Shown: positions 7,935-17,262, counted from the first letter of the stretch. The stretch is DNA of 64,000 nucleotides from Sphaerochaetaceae bacterium (GCA_028532765.1 JAQQAR010000010.1:1-64000); one strand, 5' to 3'. Notes: generated by a model not told the origin, from the letters alone. Numbers and translations are program-made.

Positions 7935-8041
7935 GTGTGACCTCCTCAAGTCTTACTACTTTCAGTGTAGATGCTTGGGGCAAATCCACAAGATAAAGAT
8001 TTTGCGTTTATAGAGACAGGTTTGAGGAGAGGAGATGAGGC

Positions 8042-8057
8042 ATATCAAGATTGATAT
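8042..8057. repeat. Inverted repeat ATATCA-N4-TGATAT upstream of the sugar operon
   Basis: Perfect 6-bp arms in the 152 bp between the binding-protein gene and the dtxR-type gene. It is a candidate operator for the sugar operon. No convincing -35/-10 pair could be fixed in this stretch. Confidence 0.3.
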
Positions 8058-8086
8058 AGAAATAAGAAAAAATGACACACCCACTG

Positions 8087-8464
8087 CTATGAGAAATCTT
8101 TTTTCACCGAGCGCAAATAGCTAGCCAGTTTCTCCATCGTCTCGCTGGAGATGTCGTGCTCGATTAAGCAAGCATCCTGTTCTGCAATGACAGGGTCCAC
8201 ACCCAGTACTTCCTGGAAGAAACTGGTAAGGGTTTTATGCCTGAAATAGACCTGGGAAGCCTTCAGTCTCCCTTTTTCTGTCAGGTGAATATCCCCGTAG
8301 GTTTCCTGCTTCACATATCCGTCGGCAGAGAGTACCTTCATTGCGCGGTTTACGCTCGGCTTTGAGACACCAAGACGGAGGGCGACATCGGTCGTCCTAA
8401 CCTTTTCGTGTTGTTCACTGAGTGCCAAAACAGCCTCAAGATAATCTTCCCCTGACTTCTGCAT
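8087..8464 (-). CDS. DtxR/MntR-family metal-dependent repressor
   Basis: Metal-sensing transcription regulator of 125 residues: N-terminal winged helix (recognition segment VSKPSVNRAMKVL, 33-45) and a dimerisation/metal domain; no SH3 domain. The metal ligands can be aligned with MntR: Asp7, Glu10, His76, Glu102 and His103, but position 99 is Cys (DACLIEH) where MntR has Glu, matching the iron-type DtxR pattern Cys-x2-Glu-His. Together with its divergence from feoAB this suggests an Fe(II) sensor controlling ferrous iron uptake. The mRNA looks leaderless: the -10 hexamer TACTAT ends 6 bases before the ATG and no ribosome-binding site is present. Confidence 0.9.
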   Translation of the reverse strand: MQKSGEDYLEAVLALSEQHEKVRTTDVALRLGVSKPSVNRAMKVLSADGYVKQETYGDIHLTEKGRLKASQVYFRHKTLTSFFQEVLGVDPVIAEQDACLIEHDISSETMEKLASYLRSVKKDFS

Positions 8465-8470
8465 GCCTAG

Positions 8471-8499
8471 ATAGTATCATGCATACAGAATTTTGTCAT
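8471..8499 (-). promoter_or_regulatory. Leaderless-type promoter of the DtxR-family gene
   Basis: Minus strand: ATGACA (8494-8499), 17 bp, TACTAT (8471-8476), then CTAGGC and the ATG at 8464. Confidence 0.55.
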
Positions 8500-8514
8500 C
8501 GCAGATTATATATC

Positions 8515-8543
8515 TTGACACAGATGTTTGATATGGCTAACTT
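8515..8543 (+). promoter_or_regulatory. feoAB promoter
   Basis: TTGACA (8515-8520), 17 bp, TAACTT (8538-8543). Transcription should begin near 8549-8551, very close to the first possible start codons of feoA. Confidence 0.6.
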
Positions 8544-8545
8544 AT
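8527..8545 (+). promoter_or_regulatory. Candidate DtxR/IdeR-type iron box over the feo promoter
   Basis: The 19 bases here match the known DtxR/IdeR consensus TWAGGTWAGSCTWACCTWA at 14 positions, best in the right half (GCTAAC). The site covers the spacer and -10 element, so a bound repressor would block feo transcription. The match was made by eye. Confidence 0.4.
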
Positions 8546-8559
8546 AGGTGAGGATGAAG

Positions 8560-8787
8560 ATGATGCAAATGACGATGGACGAATTGACCGTAGGACAAAA
8601 AGGGGCTGTAAAAGCAATAAACGCCCCAAAACAGCTTAAGCGACGACTGATGGATATGGGATTCACCAAAGGTGTTGATATCGAGGTTGTCAAGCTGGCT
8701 CCGATGGGAGACCCCATCGAGGTATCCGTTCGTGGATACAATCTCTGCCTGAGAAGAGCAGAAGCACGCAAGATTGAACTGAGATAG
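8560..8787 (+). CDS. feoA: Ferrous iron transport protein A
   Basis: Small cytoplasmic SH3-like protein of about 75 residues that assists FeoB. The sequence DELTVGQKGAVKAINAPKQ followed by RRLMDMGFTKG and PMGDPIEVSVRGYNLCLRRAEA is the family core. The start is ambiguous: GTG 8548, and ATGs at 8554, 8560, 8563, 8569 and 8575 are all in frame. I chose 8560 because GGTGAGG (8547-8553) sits 6 bases before it, but the predicted transcription start near 8550 would leave almost no leader, so a leaderless start at GTG 8548 is possible. It is followed after 3 bp by feoB. Confidence 0.93.
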   Translation: MMQMTMDELTVGQKGAVKAINAPKQLKRRLMDMGFTKGVDIEVVKLAPMGDPIEVSVRGYNLCLRRAEARKIELR

Positions 8788-8790
8788 CCT

Positions 8791-10752
8791 ATGCAAACCA
8801 TTGCCCTTATCGGGAATCCCAACTCAGGGAAAACGACCCTGTTCAATGCATTGACGGGAACCAGTGCGTATGTAGGCAACTGGCCTGGTGTTACCGTCGA
8901 GAAAAAGGAAGGAATGGTGGGTGGACATACCATCCTGGACCTCCCCGGCATCTATTCACTCTCCCCTTACAGCCCAGAAGAAAAACTTTCCAGACGCTAT
9001 ATTCTTGATGAACAGCCGGATCTTATCATTGATGTCATTGATGCAACCAATCTTGAGAGAAGTCTTTACCTGACCACCCAGCTTGCCGAGCTGGGACGTC
9101 CTCTCTTGCTTGTACTCAACATGGCGGACCTTCTGGAAAAGGAAGGGATCAAGATTGATGCCAAGCGTCTCAGCCAGATGACCGGCTCTCCGGTCGTGAC
9201 TGTCTCAGCGAGCAGGGGGACTGGGATTGATGAACTGAAAGAGGCTATTGAACATAGCCTGAAAGAGAAACATGCGGCGCTTTGCCCGCTATTTTCCAAC
9301 TTCATAGAACGCTATATCTCTCATATCATCGAGGATGACTACCTTCATGCAATACCGAAAGGAAGGCCGATGCGATGGGCGGCCATCAAGCTTATTGAGG
9401 AGGATGAACTCTTTCTCTCTTCCATGCCTCCAATTCCAGAGGCGTTCAACACGTATCTTACCAAGGTACGTGCTGAGTTGGTTGACCACTATGACGATGA
9501 CCCGGAAGCGATCATCATCGACCAGCGCTACAAGGTGGCAGAGCATATCGCAAAGGATTGTCAAATCCGAAGGAAAAAAGAGAAATCTTTTAATTTTGAT
9601 TCCATCGCAACCAATCGCATAGCAGCTATTCCTCTGTTTATTTTGATCATGGGTGCAGTCTTCTATCTCTCCATTGGTCTGGTTGGAGGATACACCACCC
9701 CAGTTCTGGAGAATCTCTTCGGATACCTTGGTTCACAGGTGTTTACCTTATCAGATACGCTGGGGGTACACCCCTTGCTCTCAGGAATACTTGTCGATGG
9801 TATCATTGCAGGAGTTGGTGCGGTACTCACCTTTGTTCCCCAGCTATTTGTACTCTTTCTCCTTCTTTCCATCTTGGAAGATTGCGGGTATATGGCAAGG
9901 ATTGCCTTCATCATGGATAGGATGATGCGCACTCTGGGGCTTTCAGGCAAGTCCATCATTCCCTTGGTCATCGGGACTGGTTGCTCGGTACCGGCAATCA
10001 TGAGCAGCAGGACAATCGAGCATCAGAAACAGAGGGAACTCACAGTCATTGTCACTCCTTTCATCCCCTGTGGTGCAAAGATGCCGGTTTTTGCTCTTAT
10101 GCTCACCTACTTTTTCCCTGGTCAGTGGTACATCGCCCCCATGATTTACCTTCTGGGTATTGTTGCGGTCATTGTTACAGGATTGCTTGCACGGGCAATC
10201 GACAAGCATAAGGAAACCAATGCCTTCATTCTCGAGCTACCCCGCTACCAACTCCCTACGGTCAGGAATGTCTGGCTCCAGACCAAGGAGCGAACCCTGG
10301 GATTCATTCAGAAGGCTGGAACCATCATCCTACTCTCCTCTGTGATCATCTATTTGCTCTCCTCGTACTCATTTACCTTCCAGGCAGTTGATGCGGATGC
10401 AAGCATGCTTGCAATCATGGGGAGGATTATCGCCCCACTGTTTGCCCCCTTGGGATTCGGGTTCTGGCAGGCTAGTGTTGCCCTGTTGACGGGTATTGCT
10501 GCCAAGGAGACCATTGTCAGTACACTGAGCGTAACCATCGGGACTGCCAATCTGGGATCTTTCTTCACTCCCGACTCCGCTCTCTCCTATATGACCTTCA
10601 TACTGCTTTCCTCACCCTGTATTGCCGCCATTGGAGCAATGTTCAAGGAACTGGGAAGCAAGAGAAAACTTCTGTATGCCCTGCTGTGGCAGACAGGATT
10701 CGCCTATCTATCCGCACTATTGGTTCGTTACATGGTGCTGCTGTTCATATAA
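8791..10752 (+). CDS. feoB: Ferrous iron transporter B
   Basis: Inner-membrane Fe(II) transporter with a cytoplasmic G-protein domain, 653 residues. G1 is GNPNSGKT (8-15), then the switch region with TVEKKEG, G3 DLPGIYSL, G4 NMAD and G5 SASRGTG. A helical region with basic RRKKEKSFNFDS precedes the membrane part from about residue 270, which has the Gate motifs with CSVPAIMSSR and PFIPCGAKMPV containing the expected Cys. It is slightly shorter than enterobacterial FeoB. Translationally close to feoA (3 bp) and to the Cys-rich peptide gene that follows; expected to be repressed by iron through the divergent DtxR-type regulator. Confidence 0.97.
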   Translation: MQTIALIGNPNSGKTTLFNALTGTSAYVGNWPGVTVEKKEGMVGGHTILDLPGIYSLSPYSPEEKLSRRYILDEQPDLIIDVIDATNLERSLYLTTQLAELGRPLLLVLNMADLLEKEGIKIDAKRLSQMTGSPVVTVSASRGTGIDELKEAIEHSLKEKHAALCPLFSNFIERYISHIIEDDYLHAIPKGRPMRWAAIKLIEEDELFLSSMPPIPEAFNTYLTKVRAELVDHYDDDPEAIIIDQRYKVAEHIAKDCQIRRKKEKSFNFDSIATNRIAAIPLFILIMGAVFYLSIGLVGGYTTPVLENLFGYLGSQVFTLSDTLGVHPLLSGILVDGIIAGVGAVLTFVPQLFVLFLLLSILEDCGYMARIAFIMDRMMRTLGLSGKSIIPLVIGTGCSVPAIMSSRTIEHQKQRELTVIVTPFIPCGAKMPVFALMLTYFFPGQWYIAPMIYLLGIVAVIVTGLLARAIDKHKETNAFILELPRYQLPTVRNVWLQTKERTLGFIQKAGTIILLSSVIIYLLSSYSFTFQAVDADASMLAIMGRIIAPLFAPLGFGFWQASVALLTGIAAKETIVSTLSVTIGTANLGSFFTPDSALSYMTFILLSSPCIAAIGAMFKELGSKRKLLYALLWQTGFAYLSALLVRYMVLLFI

Positions 10753-10761
10753 GGAATGCTT

Positions 10762-10941
10762 ATGACTACGATTATTGCTAATGTGGTTGTTGCAGCTTTG
10801 ATCATCTCCCTGGTTGCATACGCTATTGCAACCCTTACAAAACAGAGCAAGGAGGAGAGTTGTGCCTCCTGCTCCCCCAAAAAAGGAAGTGCTTGCAAGG
10901 GGTGTCAGTTTGCCGATCACTGTAATAAGACTATTCATTAA
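10762..10941 (+). CDS. FeoB-associated Cys-rich membrane peptide
   Basis: Peptide of 59 residues with one N-terminal membrane helix (about 3-26) and a C-terminal Cys cluster CASC...CKGCQFADHC. This is the layout of the FeoB_associated family, found next to feoB and thought to act in ferrous iron handling; its exact role is unknown. The ATG at 10762 is chosen because AAGGA (10751-10755) is six bases upstream; the ATG at 10756 is too close. It is the last gene of the feo operon. No terminator hairpin could be identified in the 98 bp that follow. Confidence 0.85.
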   Translation: MTTIIANVVVAALIISLVAYAIATLTKQSKEESCASCSPKKGSACKGCQFADHCNKTIH

Positions 10942-11039
10942 CTGAATATTTATGCAGTAAGTCTGGATATTTCCCCTCTTTTTCGGTACACTCTCCACTA
11001 ACACCCAGAACGGGTAGTATTGTTTGAGGAGAGATAGAA

Positions 11040-11855
11040 ATGAAACGAAGCATTGTTGTACTGTTGTCACTATTATTGGTTTCGGTCAGCCTTTTCGCTG
11101 CAGGAACCAAGGAACAAGCACCCGGTGTTGATAATTCCCTTCAGAACATCATGGATAAGGGCGTGCTTGTCATGGGTCTCGATGACAACTTCCCTCCCAT
11201 GGGCTTTCGTAATGAGCAGGGTGAACTGGTAGGCTTTGATGTAGACTTGGCCAAGGAAGCTATGAAGCGCCTCGGTGTTGAGCTCAAGCTCCAGGCAATC
11301 GATTGGAATGCCAAGGAACAGGAACTGAATACCGGAAACATTGACTGTATCTGGAATGGTTTCACCATCACTCCTGAACGTCAGGAAGCGATGACCTTTA
11401 CCCCTCCCTATATCCACAATGCCCAGGTTGTTGTAGTTCGGGATGACAGCCCTTACACCACACTGGCCTCCCTCAGTGGAAAAACCGTGGGATACCAGGC
11501 TGGATCATCAGCTTCGAATGCAATCGACGACACTCCCGAGTTCAAGCAGTCCGTAAAGAGCTTTGTTGAGTTCAAGGAGAACCTGACCGGCCTGATGGAC
11601 CTTGAGATTGGAGGTATTGATGCACTGGTGGTTGACGTCACTGTTGCAGAGGACAACATCAAGCGCAGTGGGAAACCCTTCAGAATCCTCGAGGAAGAAC
11701 TTGCTCCCGAAGACTATGGCATTGGTTTCCGCAAGGGTGAACAGAAGCTTGCAGATGCAGTATGGCAGCAGCTTGAGTCAATGGCTGCAGACGGTACGCT
11801 TGCAAAAATCTCCACCGCTTGGTTCGGTAGTGACATTACTGTTGTAGCAAAATAA
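11040..11855 (+). CDS. Polar amino-acid ABC transporter binding protein
   Basis: Family 3 periplasmic binding protein, 271 residues. Signal peptide ends SLFAAGTKEQ without lipobox Cys. The mature part has the hallmark VLVMGLDDNFPPMGFRNEQGELVGFDVDLAKEAMKRLG (residues about 41-78), with the residues that grip the amino-acid carboxylate, and the closing GIGFRKG region. GAGGAGAG lies 8 bases upstream of the ATG. It is followed by a terminator-like hairpin and then the permease and ATPase genes, so the three form one HisJ/GlnH-type importer. The specific amino acid cannot be told. The D-aminoacylase encoded convergently suggests an N-acyl or D-amino-acid context, but this is inference. Confidence 0.94.
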   Translation: MKRSIVVLLSLLLVSVSLFAAGTKEQAPGVDNSLQNIMDKGVLVMGLDDNFPPMGFRNEQGELVGFDVDLAKEAMKRLGVELKLQAIDWNAKEQELNTGNIDCIWNGFTITPERQEAMTFTPPYIHNAQVVVVRDDSPYTTLASLSGKTVGYQAGSSASNAIDDTPEFKQSVKSFVEFKENLTGLMDLEIGGIDALVVDVTVAEDNIKRSGKPFRILEEELAPEDYGIGFRKGEQKLADAVWQQLESMAADGTLAKISTAWFGSDITVVAK

Positions 11856-11871
11856 CGAAACCGTTATGATT

Positions 11872-11904
11872 ACGGGGAGCCCAGCTCCCCGTTTTCTTTT
11901 TTTC
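11872..11904 (+). terminator. Terminator-like hairpin between binding protein and permease genes
   Basis: ACGGGGAGC (11872-11880) pairs perfectly with GCTCCCCGT (11884-11892) across a 3-base loop, followed by TTTTCTTTTTTTC. Position inside the operon fits partial termination that favours the binding protein. Confidence 0.75.
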
Positions 11905-11929
11905 AACACCTTATCTCTAGGAGACACCG

Positions 11930-12565
11930 ATGGGAAACCTCTTAATGCAGATGCTGGTTGCCACAATGACCAGTTTGAAGATATTCGGCCTTACCCTGCT
12001 ATTCTCCCTCCCCCTGGGCATGTTGGTTGCAAAAGGCAGGATGTCGAAAAACCCAGTCATTTCGAACGTGGTAAATGTGTACATCATGATCATGAGGGGC
12101 ACTCCCTTGATCCTCCAGCTCTTGTTTGTCTACTTTGCGCCCTACTACATCTTCGGCTCTTCGTATGACCGTTTCACTGCTGTTATTGTAGGCTATACCA
12201 TCAACTATGCAGCGTATTTTGCCGAGATTTACCGAGGGGGAATCCAATCGATCCCCGTCGGGCAGTATGAGGCTTCCTTGGTGCTTGGTTTCTCCAAGGC
12301 TCACACATTCACCCATGTGATTGCCCCTCAGGTAGTCAAACGAATTATCCCTGCAATGGGGAACGAGGTAATCACCCTGGTTAAAGATACTGCGCTGGCT
12401 CAGACTATCGGGGTTGCAGAACTGTTCAGGGTTGCCCAGAACGCCTCAGCAAGGGAGTTCTCGACCATGCCCATCTTCATTGCTGGAGTGTTTTACTTCT
12501 TGATGAATGCGGTAGTCTCCCGTTCATTCGACCTGCTTGAGAGAAAGCTCAACTACTACCGCTAG
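11930..12565 (+). CDS. Polar amino-acid ABC transporter permease
   Basis: Inner-membrane permease of the HisM/GlnP family, 211 residues with about five helices. The conserved EAA-type loop is SIPVGQYEASLVLGFSKAHTFTHVIAPQ (about 103-130), and the preceding RGTPLILQLLFVYF is the family signature. AGGAGA sits 7 bases before the ATG. Placed between the binding protein and the ATPase; it probably forms a homodimer because no second permease gene is present. Confidence 0.95.
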   Translation: MGNLLMQMLVATMTSLKIFGLTLLFSLPLGMLVAKGRMSKNPVISNVVNVYIMIMRGTPLILQLLFVYFAPYYIFGSSYDRFTAVIVGYTINYAAYFAEIYRGGIQSIPVGQYEASLVLGFSKAHTFTHVIAPQVVKRIIPAMGNEVITLVKDTALAQTIGVAELFRVAQNASAREFSTMPIFIAGVFYFLMNAVVSRSFDLLERKLNYYR

Positions 12566-12574
12566 GAGAGGAAG

Positions 12575-13333
12575 ATGGAAATCATAACCGTAGAAAACCT
12601 ACAGAAATCATTCGATGGACTTGGGGTACTCAAGGGAATCTCATTCACCCTTAACGAGGGTGAGGTCCTTTCCATCATTGGGCCTTCTGGTAGCGGTAAG
12701 AGCACGCTGCTGCGTTGCCTTACACAACTTGAACCCGTTGATGGGGGAACCATCAATGTATGTGGACAGACCATGGTCACGTCAACCAAGGATGGCGTTG
12801 TCTCCTATGCTGACAAGCAAACGCTTCGATCGGTGAGACTCAATCTTGGCCTCGTATTCCAAAACTTCAACCTCTTCCCCCATATGAGTGTGATGAGAAA
12901 CATTACAGAGCCCCAGATGCATGTGCTCAAGCGCAGCAAGAAGGAGGCTGAAGAGGTAGGGAGAGAGCTCTTGAGAAAAATGGGATTGGAAGAGAAGGAG
13001 AAGGCATACCCCAACCAACTCTCCGGCGGACAGCAACAGCGGGTATCCATCGCTCGTGCGTTGGCACTCAACCCAACCGTTCTCTGTTTTGATGAACCCA
13101 CCAGTGCGCTTGACCCAGAACTGACAGGAGAAATTCTCCGTGTTATCAAAGATCTGGCAAAGGAAAAGATGACCATGATTGTGGTAACCCATGAGATGGC
13201 ATTTGCAAGGGACATCTCCGACCGTATCATCTTCATGGATGATGGCCTTATTGTTGAAGAAGGTAACCCGGAAGAGTTGTTCAATAATCCGAAGAACCCG
13301 AGGACTCAGAAGTTCCTCAACCGCTACGAGTAA
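12575..13333 (+). CDS. Polar amino-acid ABC transporter ATPase
   Basis: GlnQ-type ATPase of 252 residues that drives the importer. Walker [10 protein letters not shown] (34-42), Q-loop in LVFQNFNLF, signature LSGGQQQRV, Walker [15 protein letters not shown] and H-loop VVTHE are all intact. AGGAGAGGAAG precedes the ATG, 9 bp after the permease stop. The 3' end overlaps the convergent D-aminoacylase gene by 10 bp, so no intergenic terminator exists here. Confidence 0.96.
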   Translation: MEIITVENLQKSFDGLGVLKGISFTLNEGEVLSIIGPSGSGKSTLLRCLTQLEPVDGGTINVCGQTMVTSTKDGVVSYADKQTLRSVRLNLGLVFQNFNLFPHMSVMRNITEPQMHVLKRSKKEAEEVGRELLRKMGLEEKEKAYPNQLSGGQQQRVSIARALALNPTVLCFDEPTSALDPELTGEILRVIKDLAKEKMTMIVVTHEMAFARDISDRIIFMDDGLIVEEGNPEELFNNPKNPRTQKFLNRYE

Positions 13334-14898
13334 AGCAGGAGGGATCCACTGGTGCTGTCGTGATACTTCCCATCATGGTAAGCCACTACACCATTGACCA
13401 TCACCATCGATATACCGTCTCCGGTAATCTCAGGGTGTTTGATATCACTATATTCAGCGAGGTGCTGCCAATCGAGAAGCACCAAGTCCGCTTTGTATCC
13501 AGTTTTAATGAATCCCCTGTCCTGTAATCCCAATCGTTTTGCCGGTTTACCCGTCATTCTTGCAATCAGGGAGTGGAGAGGAAGCACTGCTTCTTGTTTT
13601 CCATATCTATCCAGCAGGTGGAGTGTACTCTGATAGGAACGTGGATGACTCAGAGCTCCGGCATAGAGGGCATCTGTACCAAAACACATGAGAGGATGAG
13701 AGAGGATTTTCTTGAGTGAGTCTTCACTTTGGGTAATATCCATCATCAGTGCAGTTCCCTTTGCTTCCTGGAGAATGTCAAAGAAAACTTCGTACGGGTC
13801 ACTACCCTGCTGCCTGGCTATCTCACTCAGGCTCATCATCTCATACTGCCTTTTACCGTCCAGACTTTGGATACTCACCTGTTCCCACCCACAAAGTTCA
13901 GCGATTGAGTCCCAACCAGCAGGGTGGGCCATCTCCCATTTGATTTTCTGCCGAGCTGAAGCGTCTTTCAGGAGTGATTGCAACTCCTCACGTGGCAGAC
14001 GCAGGTAGGATGGAGGAAGGAGACTGAACAGGCTGGTTGATCCAAAGTGGTAGGGATACTGGTCAAACTGTACATCCAGACCTCTCTCCCTGGCATGGTC
14101 GATCAAGGAGAGCACCTCATCCACGAGGTGCTGGTTCTTTCTCCCAATCACCTTGAGATGGCTGATCTCCAGTCTCACTCCTGTACGCTCAGCGAGAGAA
14201 AGCACTTCCTTGAGGGAATCTAGAATGTCACTTCCTTCACAACGCATATGTACTGCAAAAAGTCTGTCGTACTCAGCAACTACCTTTAAAAGAGCAAGCA
14301 ACTCCTTCTCTTCAGAGAATATACAAGGCGCATAGTACAATCCTGTGGACATACCCAGACAGCCTGCTTCCAGGCTCTCCCGAAGAAAGGTGGACATCTT
14401 GGAAATCTCAGAATCTGTTGCGCTCCTGTTAACATTTCCTTCCATGCTCGCCCTTCTCAGGGTACTGTGGGCTTGCAGGAATGCCATATTGGTTCCACTT
14501 CTCCATTGCTGCGTATAGGCTGAAAAGGATTTCCACCCGGCCTCTGGATATGCTCCCAGGACATCCCCACAGAGTTCTCTCAGAAAGGTACTTCCCCTCT
14601 GGCAGGGAAATACCCCGATACCACAGTTTCCGGCAACCTCTGTGGTAATCCCCTGTCCAATCTTGGGTTGCATTGGAGGATTCCTCAGCACTTCAAGGTC
14701 ACTATGTCCATGCATATCGATGAATCCGGGGCAGAGGATCTTATCAGTACAGTCAATTACCGTGTATCCCTCCCTTACCTGGGATAGAGGGGGAAGGATC
14801 GCCTGTATCATATCTGATTCAACAAGAAGATCGCCCCAAAAAGGGGCAGAATCGGATCCATCAATGATTTCAGCATTCCTCAGGTGATAGCGATTCAT
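13324..14898 (-). CDS. N-acyl-D-amino-acid deacylase (D-aminoacylase) family amidohydrolase
   Basis: Zinc-dependent amidohydrolase of 524 residues, expected to release D-amino acids from N-acyl-D-amino acids, in the cytoplasm. It has the N-terminal beta domain, the metal motif [12 protein letters not shown] (about 57-68), the NCGIG loop with its Cys metal ligand, EISHLK, and the Asp in [10 protein letters not shown], and returns to the beta domain at KADLVLLDW. The start overlaps the stop of the HTH/Fic-like regulator (ATGA, 14895-14898), so the two are translated together. D-hydantoinase-like activity on related substrates cannot be excluded. Convergent to the amino-acid transporter. Confidence 0.88.
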   Translation of the reverse strand: MNRYHLRNAEIIDGSDSAPFWGDLLVESDMIQAILPPLSQVREGYTVIDCTDKILCPGFIDMHGHSDLEVLRNPPMQPKIGQGITTEVAGNCGIGVFPCQRGSTFLRELCGDVLGAYPEAGWKSFSAYTQQWRSGTNMAFLQAHSTLRRASMEGNVNRSATDSEISKMSTFLRESLEAGCLGMSTGLYYAPCIFSEEKELLALLKVVAEYDRLFAVHMRCEGSDILDSLKEVLSLAERTGVRLEISHLKVIGRKNQHLVDEVLSLIDHARERGLDVQFDQYPYHFGSTSLFSLLPPSYLRLPREELQSLLKDASARQKIKWEMAHPAGWDSIAELCGWEQVSIQSLDGKRQYEMMSLSEIARQQGSDPYEVFFDILQEAKGTALMMDITQSEDSLKKILSHPLMCFGTDALYAGALSHPRSYQSTLHLLDRYGKQEAVLPLHSLIARMTGKPAKRLGLQDRGFIKTGYKADLVLLDWQHLAEYSDIKHPEITGDGISMVMVNGVVAYHDGKYHDSTSGSLLLYS

Positions 14899-15815
14899 GC
14901 TTCACCCTGCAAACTCTTGCACTCGCGTAACACTACCTGTTCTATCATCCTGAGCACATTCTGGTAGTTACCCCTGCTCCTGGTAAGGATCATGGCAGCC
15001 TTGAACTCATCTTCATGCTCCTCTTCCACCAAAGCTGGAGGGAATCCACCATTGAGCAGTTCCTGTGCAAAAGCAAGGGAAGCAAGCAACCCATCATGCA
15101 TACCAAAGGGTTTGATCCTGATTAATTCCCCATAAAGGAAGATTGCCCTAACCACAGGATGGAGCTCCGTCCAATCCCTGTCCCACTGCACAAACAGTGT
15201 TTCCATCTGCTGGAGGACCGTTACACTCCTGTTCTGGTCGATGACACTATCGGTGCGATAAGCAACCTCCCCTTCGCTGTCGAGTCCTTGCATCAACATC
15301 TGGTAGAGCTGTAATAGGCGCTGCTCACTCATCTGTGGTCGACTCTTCCCTATTACCGGACCAAGCCCATACTGATGGAGCATCCTCATCATGATGGTTC
15401 TCATGTTCAATGCAAGCACTTGGGTATCGAATTGCAGGGAGGGAACAAAGCACTGGCTGAAGAGTACGGCTAGGTCTTGTGGATCCAGCTCAAGATCTTC
15501 TGCAGCAAAGGAGGCAAGCACGAAGCGCGTCACCAGATGTTTATAGGATCGCAAGAATTGGTCTCTATCATCTTGTGATTGCAGTGCCAAACGTGCCTGT
15601 TCAAGTTTGGAAAAGTCCATCATGCCGATACGTAGATCGAGGTTCTTCATATGCCTCAGCTGTCTTCCATCCCCTGGCTTGGGGGCGTCGCTGGGAATAT
15701 TCCAGGCCCAGGAGGAACGGAGCACTCCGTCCACCCTTCCCTCTGCACAGAGAATTCTTACCCGTCTCTCACTGATACCCCACTTCTTCGCGGCTTCCTT
15801 GGCACTGATATACAT
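14895..15815 (-). CDS. DNA-binding protein with degenerate Fic-type domain
   Basis: Protein of 306 residues. The N-terminus (MYISAKEAAKKWGISERRVRILCAEGR...WAWNIP) is an excisionase/MerR-like helix-turn-helix. The C-terminal half resembles a Fic fold: HPVVRAIFLYGELIRIKPFGMHDGLLASLAFAQELLNGGFPP aligns with the Fic active-site helix, but the catalytic His of HPF is Lys (IKPF) and the GNGR stretch reads MHDG, so AMP transfer is not expected. I infer a regulator that uses a dead Fic domain as sensor. The ATG at 15815 has GGGAG upstream; a start seven codons earlier lacks one. Coupled by ATGA overlap to the D-aminoacylase gene, which it may control. Confidence 0.7.
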   Translation of the reverse strand: MYISAKEAAKKWGISERRVRILCAEGRVDGVLRSSWAWNIPSDAPKPGDGRQLRHMKNLDLRIGMMDFSKLEQARLALQSQDDRDQFLRSYKHLVTRFVLASFAAEDLELDPQDLAVLFSQCFVPSLQFDTQVLALNMRTIMMRMLHQYGLGPVIGKSRPQMSEQRLLQLYQMLMQGLDSEGEVAYRTDSVIDQNRSVTVLQQMETLFVQWDRDWTELHPVVRAIFLYGELIRIKPFGMHDGLLASLAFAQELLNGGFPPALVEEEHEDEFKAAMILTRSRGNYQNVLRMIEQVVLRECKSLQGEA

Positions 15816-15978
15816 AGTTTCTCCCTTTCTATCCAATCCTTCCTACATAGGTTTATTACCACGAATCTGTGCTCTGTGCAAGGCTTCCTATACTCAGAAG
15901 GGCTTGAGCAAAGCAGAGAGAATGGGGATAATTGGTTGGAAAGGGGAACCTTTCCTATCACAACTGGGAGGGTACTCC

Positions 15979-17262
15979 ATGGATCGATATGATGTTGTCA
16001 TTGTAGGAAGCGGACCGGCAGGAATGGGTGCAGCCTTTACGCTGGGTGAGAGGCGGCCTGATCTAAAGATATTAATACTTGATCGGGAAAGGGTGTCTAC
16101 TGGCGGTATGCGAAATGACTGCAAGATGAATTTCACCTACCCAATCGGGTTTCCTGTTGAATACTGGACTGAGGAAGCTGCAGAGCATTACCTGAAACAG
16201 GTTATCGACTTTCTCAAACCATCATTCCTTGAAAAACAGAACATCGACATCTACCAGAAGCGAGCAGAGAGACTAGGCTGTTCACTGCTGGAAATCAAAC
16301 AGACACATCTTGGCACTGATGGCGGACTCAAGCTCATCAAGGAATTGCTTGCTCGTCTTGAAACGCTGGGCATCGATCTTGCTCTTGGAGAGGCAATGGA
16401 AACGGTGAATGCCGAGGAACAGTTCATCGTTACCGAGAAACGCGAGATTGGTTATAAGCGGTTGCTGATAGCGCCGGGTAGAAAAGGATTCCATTTCCTT
16501 CAGGACCTGATGCGTTCACTCGACATTCCTTTCATCGACAATATCGTCGACATCGGGGTACGGGTCGAGACCAGGATTGAGCACTATCCCATCGTGCGGG
16601 ATTACTATGACCCGAAGTTCTATTTCCCTGAGAAAGTGCGTACATTCTGCACCAACAGCGGAAACGCCCACGTGGTTCGTGAGCGGTATGCGACAAACAG
16701 AGGTGACCAGTGGTATTCGGTGAATGGTCATGCCTTTGCCCCAGACAGCAAGCATGACAATGGATTGGTAAACTTCGCAATCCTGAAAACAGTACGGTTT
16801 ACCGCTCCTCTTGCCAGTGGACAGGCCTTCGCAGAAAATCTTGGACTGCAGGCTGCCCTCATGGGTGGTGGGCAGCCCCTGATGCAGCGAGTTGGTGATT
16901 TCCGCCTCGGTTCAAGGAGCAAGGAAGCAAGCTTCAGCGGGGACCTCTATGACTTTGAGCCTACGCTGAAAACCTGTTGTCCTGGGGATATCTCCCTTGC
17001 AATTCCTGCGAAAATCCTTCGCGCTATCTGGAAAGCAATGAAAAACCTGGATACCATTGTCCCGGGTGTGCTTCACCCCTCCACGATCATGTACTACCCT
17101 GAGATTAAACTCTATGCAAACAAACCAGCCTACCTGGATGAACGATTCCGCGTAAAAGAGGATATCTGGTTTGCTGGAGATGGTGCTGGCACAAGCCGTG
17201 GAATTACCGGAGCCTGGGCCAGCGGAATTCGGAGTGCTGAGGGCATCCTCGACACCCTATAA
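15979..17262 (+). CDS. FAD-dependent dehydrogenase (COG2509-like)
   Basis: Flavoprotein of 427 residues. The N-terminal dinucleotide-binding fold DVVIVGSGPAGMGAAFTLGE (4-23) and a C-terminal FAD motif DIWFAGDGAGTSRGITGAWASG are clear; the middle matches the uncharacterised FAD-dependent dehydrogenase group COG2509, where the physiological substrate is unknown. The ATG at 15979 follows GGGAGG by eight bases. An open frame continues upstream across the divergent regulator gene, but it has no start signal and is rejected. The 163 bp between the two divergent genes carry their promoters. The 3' end overlaps the convergent esterase gene by 6 bp. Confidence 0.85.
   Translation: MDRYDVVIVGSGPAGMGAAFTLGERRPDLKILILDRERVSTGGMRNDCKMNFTYPIGFPVEYWTEEAAEHYLKQVIDFLKPSFLEKQNIDIYQKRAERLGCSLLEIKQTHLGTDGGLKLIKELLARLETLGIDLALGEAMETVNAEEQFIVTEKREIGYKRLLIAPGRKGFHFLQDLMRSLDIPFIDNIVDIGVRVETRIEHYPIVRDYYDPKFYFPEKVRTFCTNSGNAHVVRERYATNRGDQWYSVNGHAFAPDSKHDNGLVNFAILKTVRFTAPLASGQAFAENLGLQAALMGGGQPLMQRVGDFRLGSRSKEASFSGDLYDFEPTLKTCCPGDISLAIPAKILRAIWKAMKNLDTIVPGVLHPSTIMYYPEIKLYANKPAYLDERFRVKEDIWFAGDGAGTSRGITGAWASGIRSAEGILDTL

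Noticed and set aside
15607..15978. Upstream extension of the FAD dehydrogenase frame
   Set aside because: It runs opposite the HTH/Fic-like gene; the ATG at 15979 has the ribosome-binding site and starts the Rossmann fold.
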